From: Bifidobacteriaceae bacterium
GTDB taxonomy: Bacteria; Actinomycetota; Actinomycetes; Actinomycetales; Bifidobacteriaceae
Length of the DNA: 64,000 bases
Reading direction: 5' to 3'
NCBI GenBank assembly: GCA_022650895.1
Contig: JALCQC010000004.1
Coordinates: 62,001 to 126,000 of the forward strand
In this document: positions 63,774 through 64,000 of the stretch, piece after piece
Position numbering within the stretch: position 1 is the stretch's first letter
How the letters are laid out: each line of letters begins with the position of its first letter
Made by a program: the position numbers and the translations under genes
The notes under the pieces: model-generated
Databases searched by the model: none
What the model saw: the letters and a program-made list of their open reading frames with translations, nothing else
What the model was told of the DNA's origin: nothing

Positions 63774-64000
63774 ACTCTTTGGTCGTGGCGATCACGCTTT
63801 TCGTGCTCGCATTGCTTATCGGCGTGGAGGTCATCGGCAAGGTGCCTGCCACGCTGCACACCCCGCTGATGTCGGGAGCAAACTCGATTCACGGCATCGT
63901 CATTGTCGGTGTGGTGATCGGGGCTGCCAGCGCCGACTCCGTTTTGGGCTATGTCCTTATCTTCCTTGCGGCAGTCTTGGGAACCATGAACGTCGTTGGC
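63770..64000 (+). CDS. pntAB: NAD(P) transhydrogenase alpha subunit, part 2 (3'-truncated)
   Basis: The membrane part (domain II) of the transhydrogenase alpha chain; 77 codons are visible before the window ends. Segments LVVAITLFVLALLIGVEVIG and GIVIVGVVIGAAS flank the family motif HTPLMSGANSIHGI (about 27-40), which is diagnostic. ATG 63770 overlaps the pntAA TGA. The pntB gene is expected next, beyond the window. Confidence 0.92.
   Translation, partial: MNSLVVAITLFVLALLIGVEVIGKVPATLHTPLMSGANSIHGIVIVGVVIGAASADSVLGYVLIFLAAVLGTMNVVG

Overview
The window is a moderately GC-rich actinobacterial chromosome segment, most likely from a member of the Bifidobacteriaceae (Bifidobacterium or a close relative; I cannot fix the genus). 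The reasons are a fused shikimate kinase/3-dehydroquinate synthase beside aroC and aroQ, a SUF operon of the SufBDCSU plus SufT-like type, a split NAD(P) transhydrogenase, a LAXTG-type wall-sorted protein, and the order rpsD, alaS, ruvX, mltG, aro, pyrG, suf. Both ends cut through genes: a DUF2974 hydrolase at the left and pntAB at the right.

Layout. Bases 1-6.5 kb hold a cell-envelope acyltransferase, a DUF488 protein, a 2-hydroxyacid dehydrogenase and the purine-salvage pair xpt-pbuX. Bases 6.7-19.1 kb are housekeeping: PcrA/UvrD helicase, ribosomal protein S4, a histidine phosphatase, DUF948 protein, alaS, ruvX and mltG. Bases 19.1-23.1 kb hold a lone type IV prepilin peptidase gene and the aroC-aroKB-aroQ block. 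Bases 23.2-30.0 kb hold pyrG followed by sufB-sufD-sufC-sufS. The remaining SUF genes, sufU and a SufT-like gene, lie at 43.3-44.5 kb. About 13 kb of accessory genes separates them: a lipoprotein/adaptor/ABC export operon, a quinone oxidoreductase, a hydrolase with a small coupled upstream ORF, a 1171-residue wall-anchored CnaB protein, and a GntR-controlled ABC transporter. I read this as an insertion that split an ancestral SUF operon. Bases 45.2-49.8 kb hold glgC, uraA and a SpoU-type methyltransferase. A tRNA-Leu(GAG) follows, then the RNA-maturation and GTPase run rsmE, HIT, phoH, ybeY, CNNM, era. The right end holds an oxidoreductase, an acyl-CoA ligase, a DUF2207-LemA pair and pntAA-pntAB.

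What stands out beyond the gene list: (1) two copies of a 124-125 bp element with 25-bp terminal inverted repeats; (2) short tandem microduplications that repeatedly span or abut stop codons, often with a 16-bp period, together with in-frame low-complexity insertions in conserved enzymes; (3) three genes with the same apparently leaderless promoter layout (TGC, an ATA-containing -10, exactly 6 nt, ATG); (4) a Phe-rich, two-Cys candidate leader peptide with competing hairpins before sufS; (5) a 17-residue basic uORF coupled to a hydrolase; (6) a Ser/Tyr/Gly/His-rich low-complexity linker in the PcrA helicase. I found no CRISPR array, prophage or recognisable insertion sequence.
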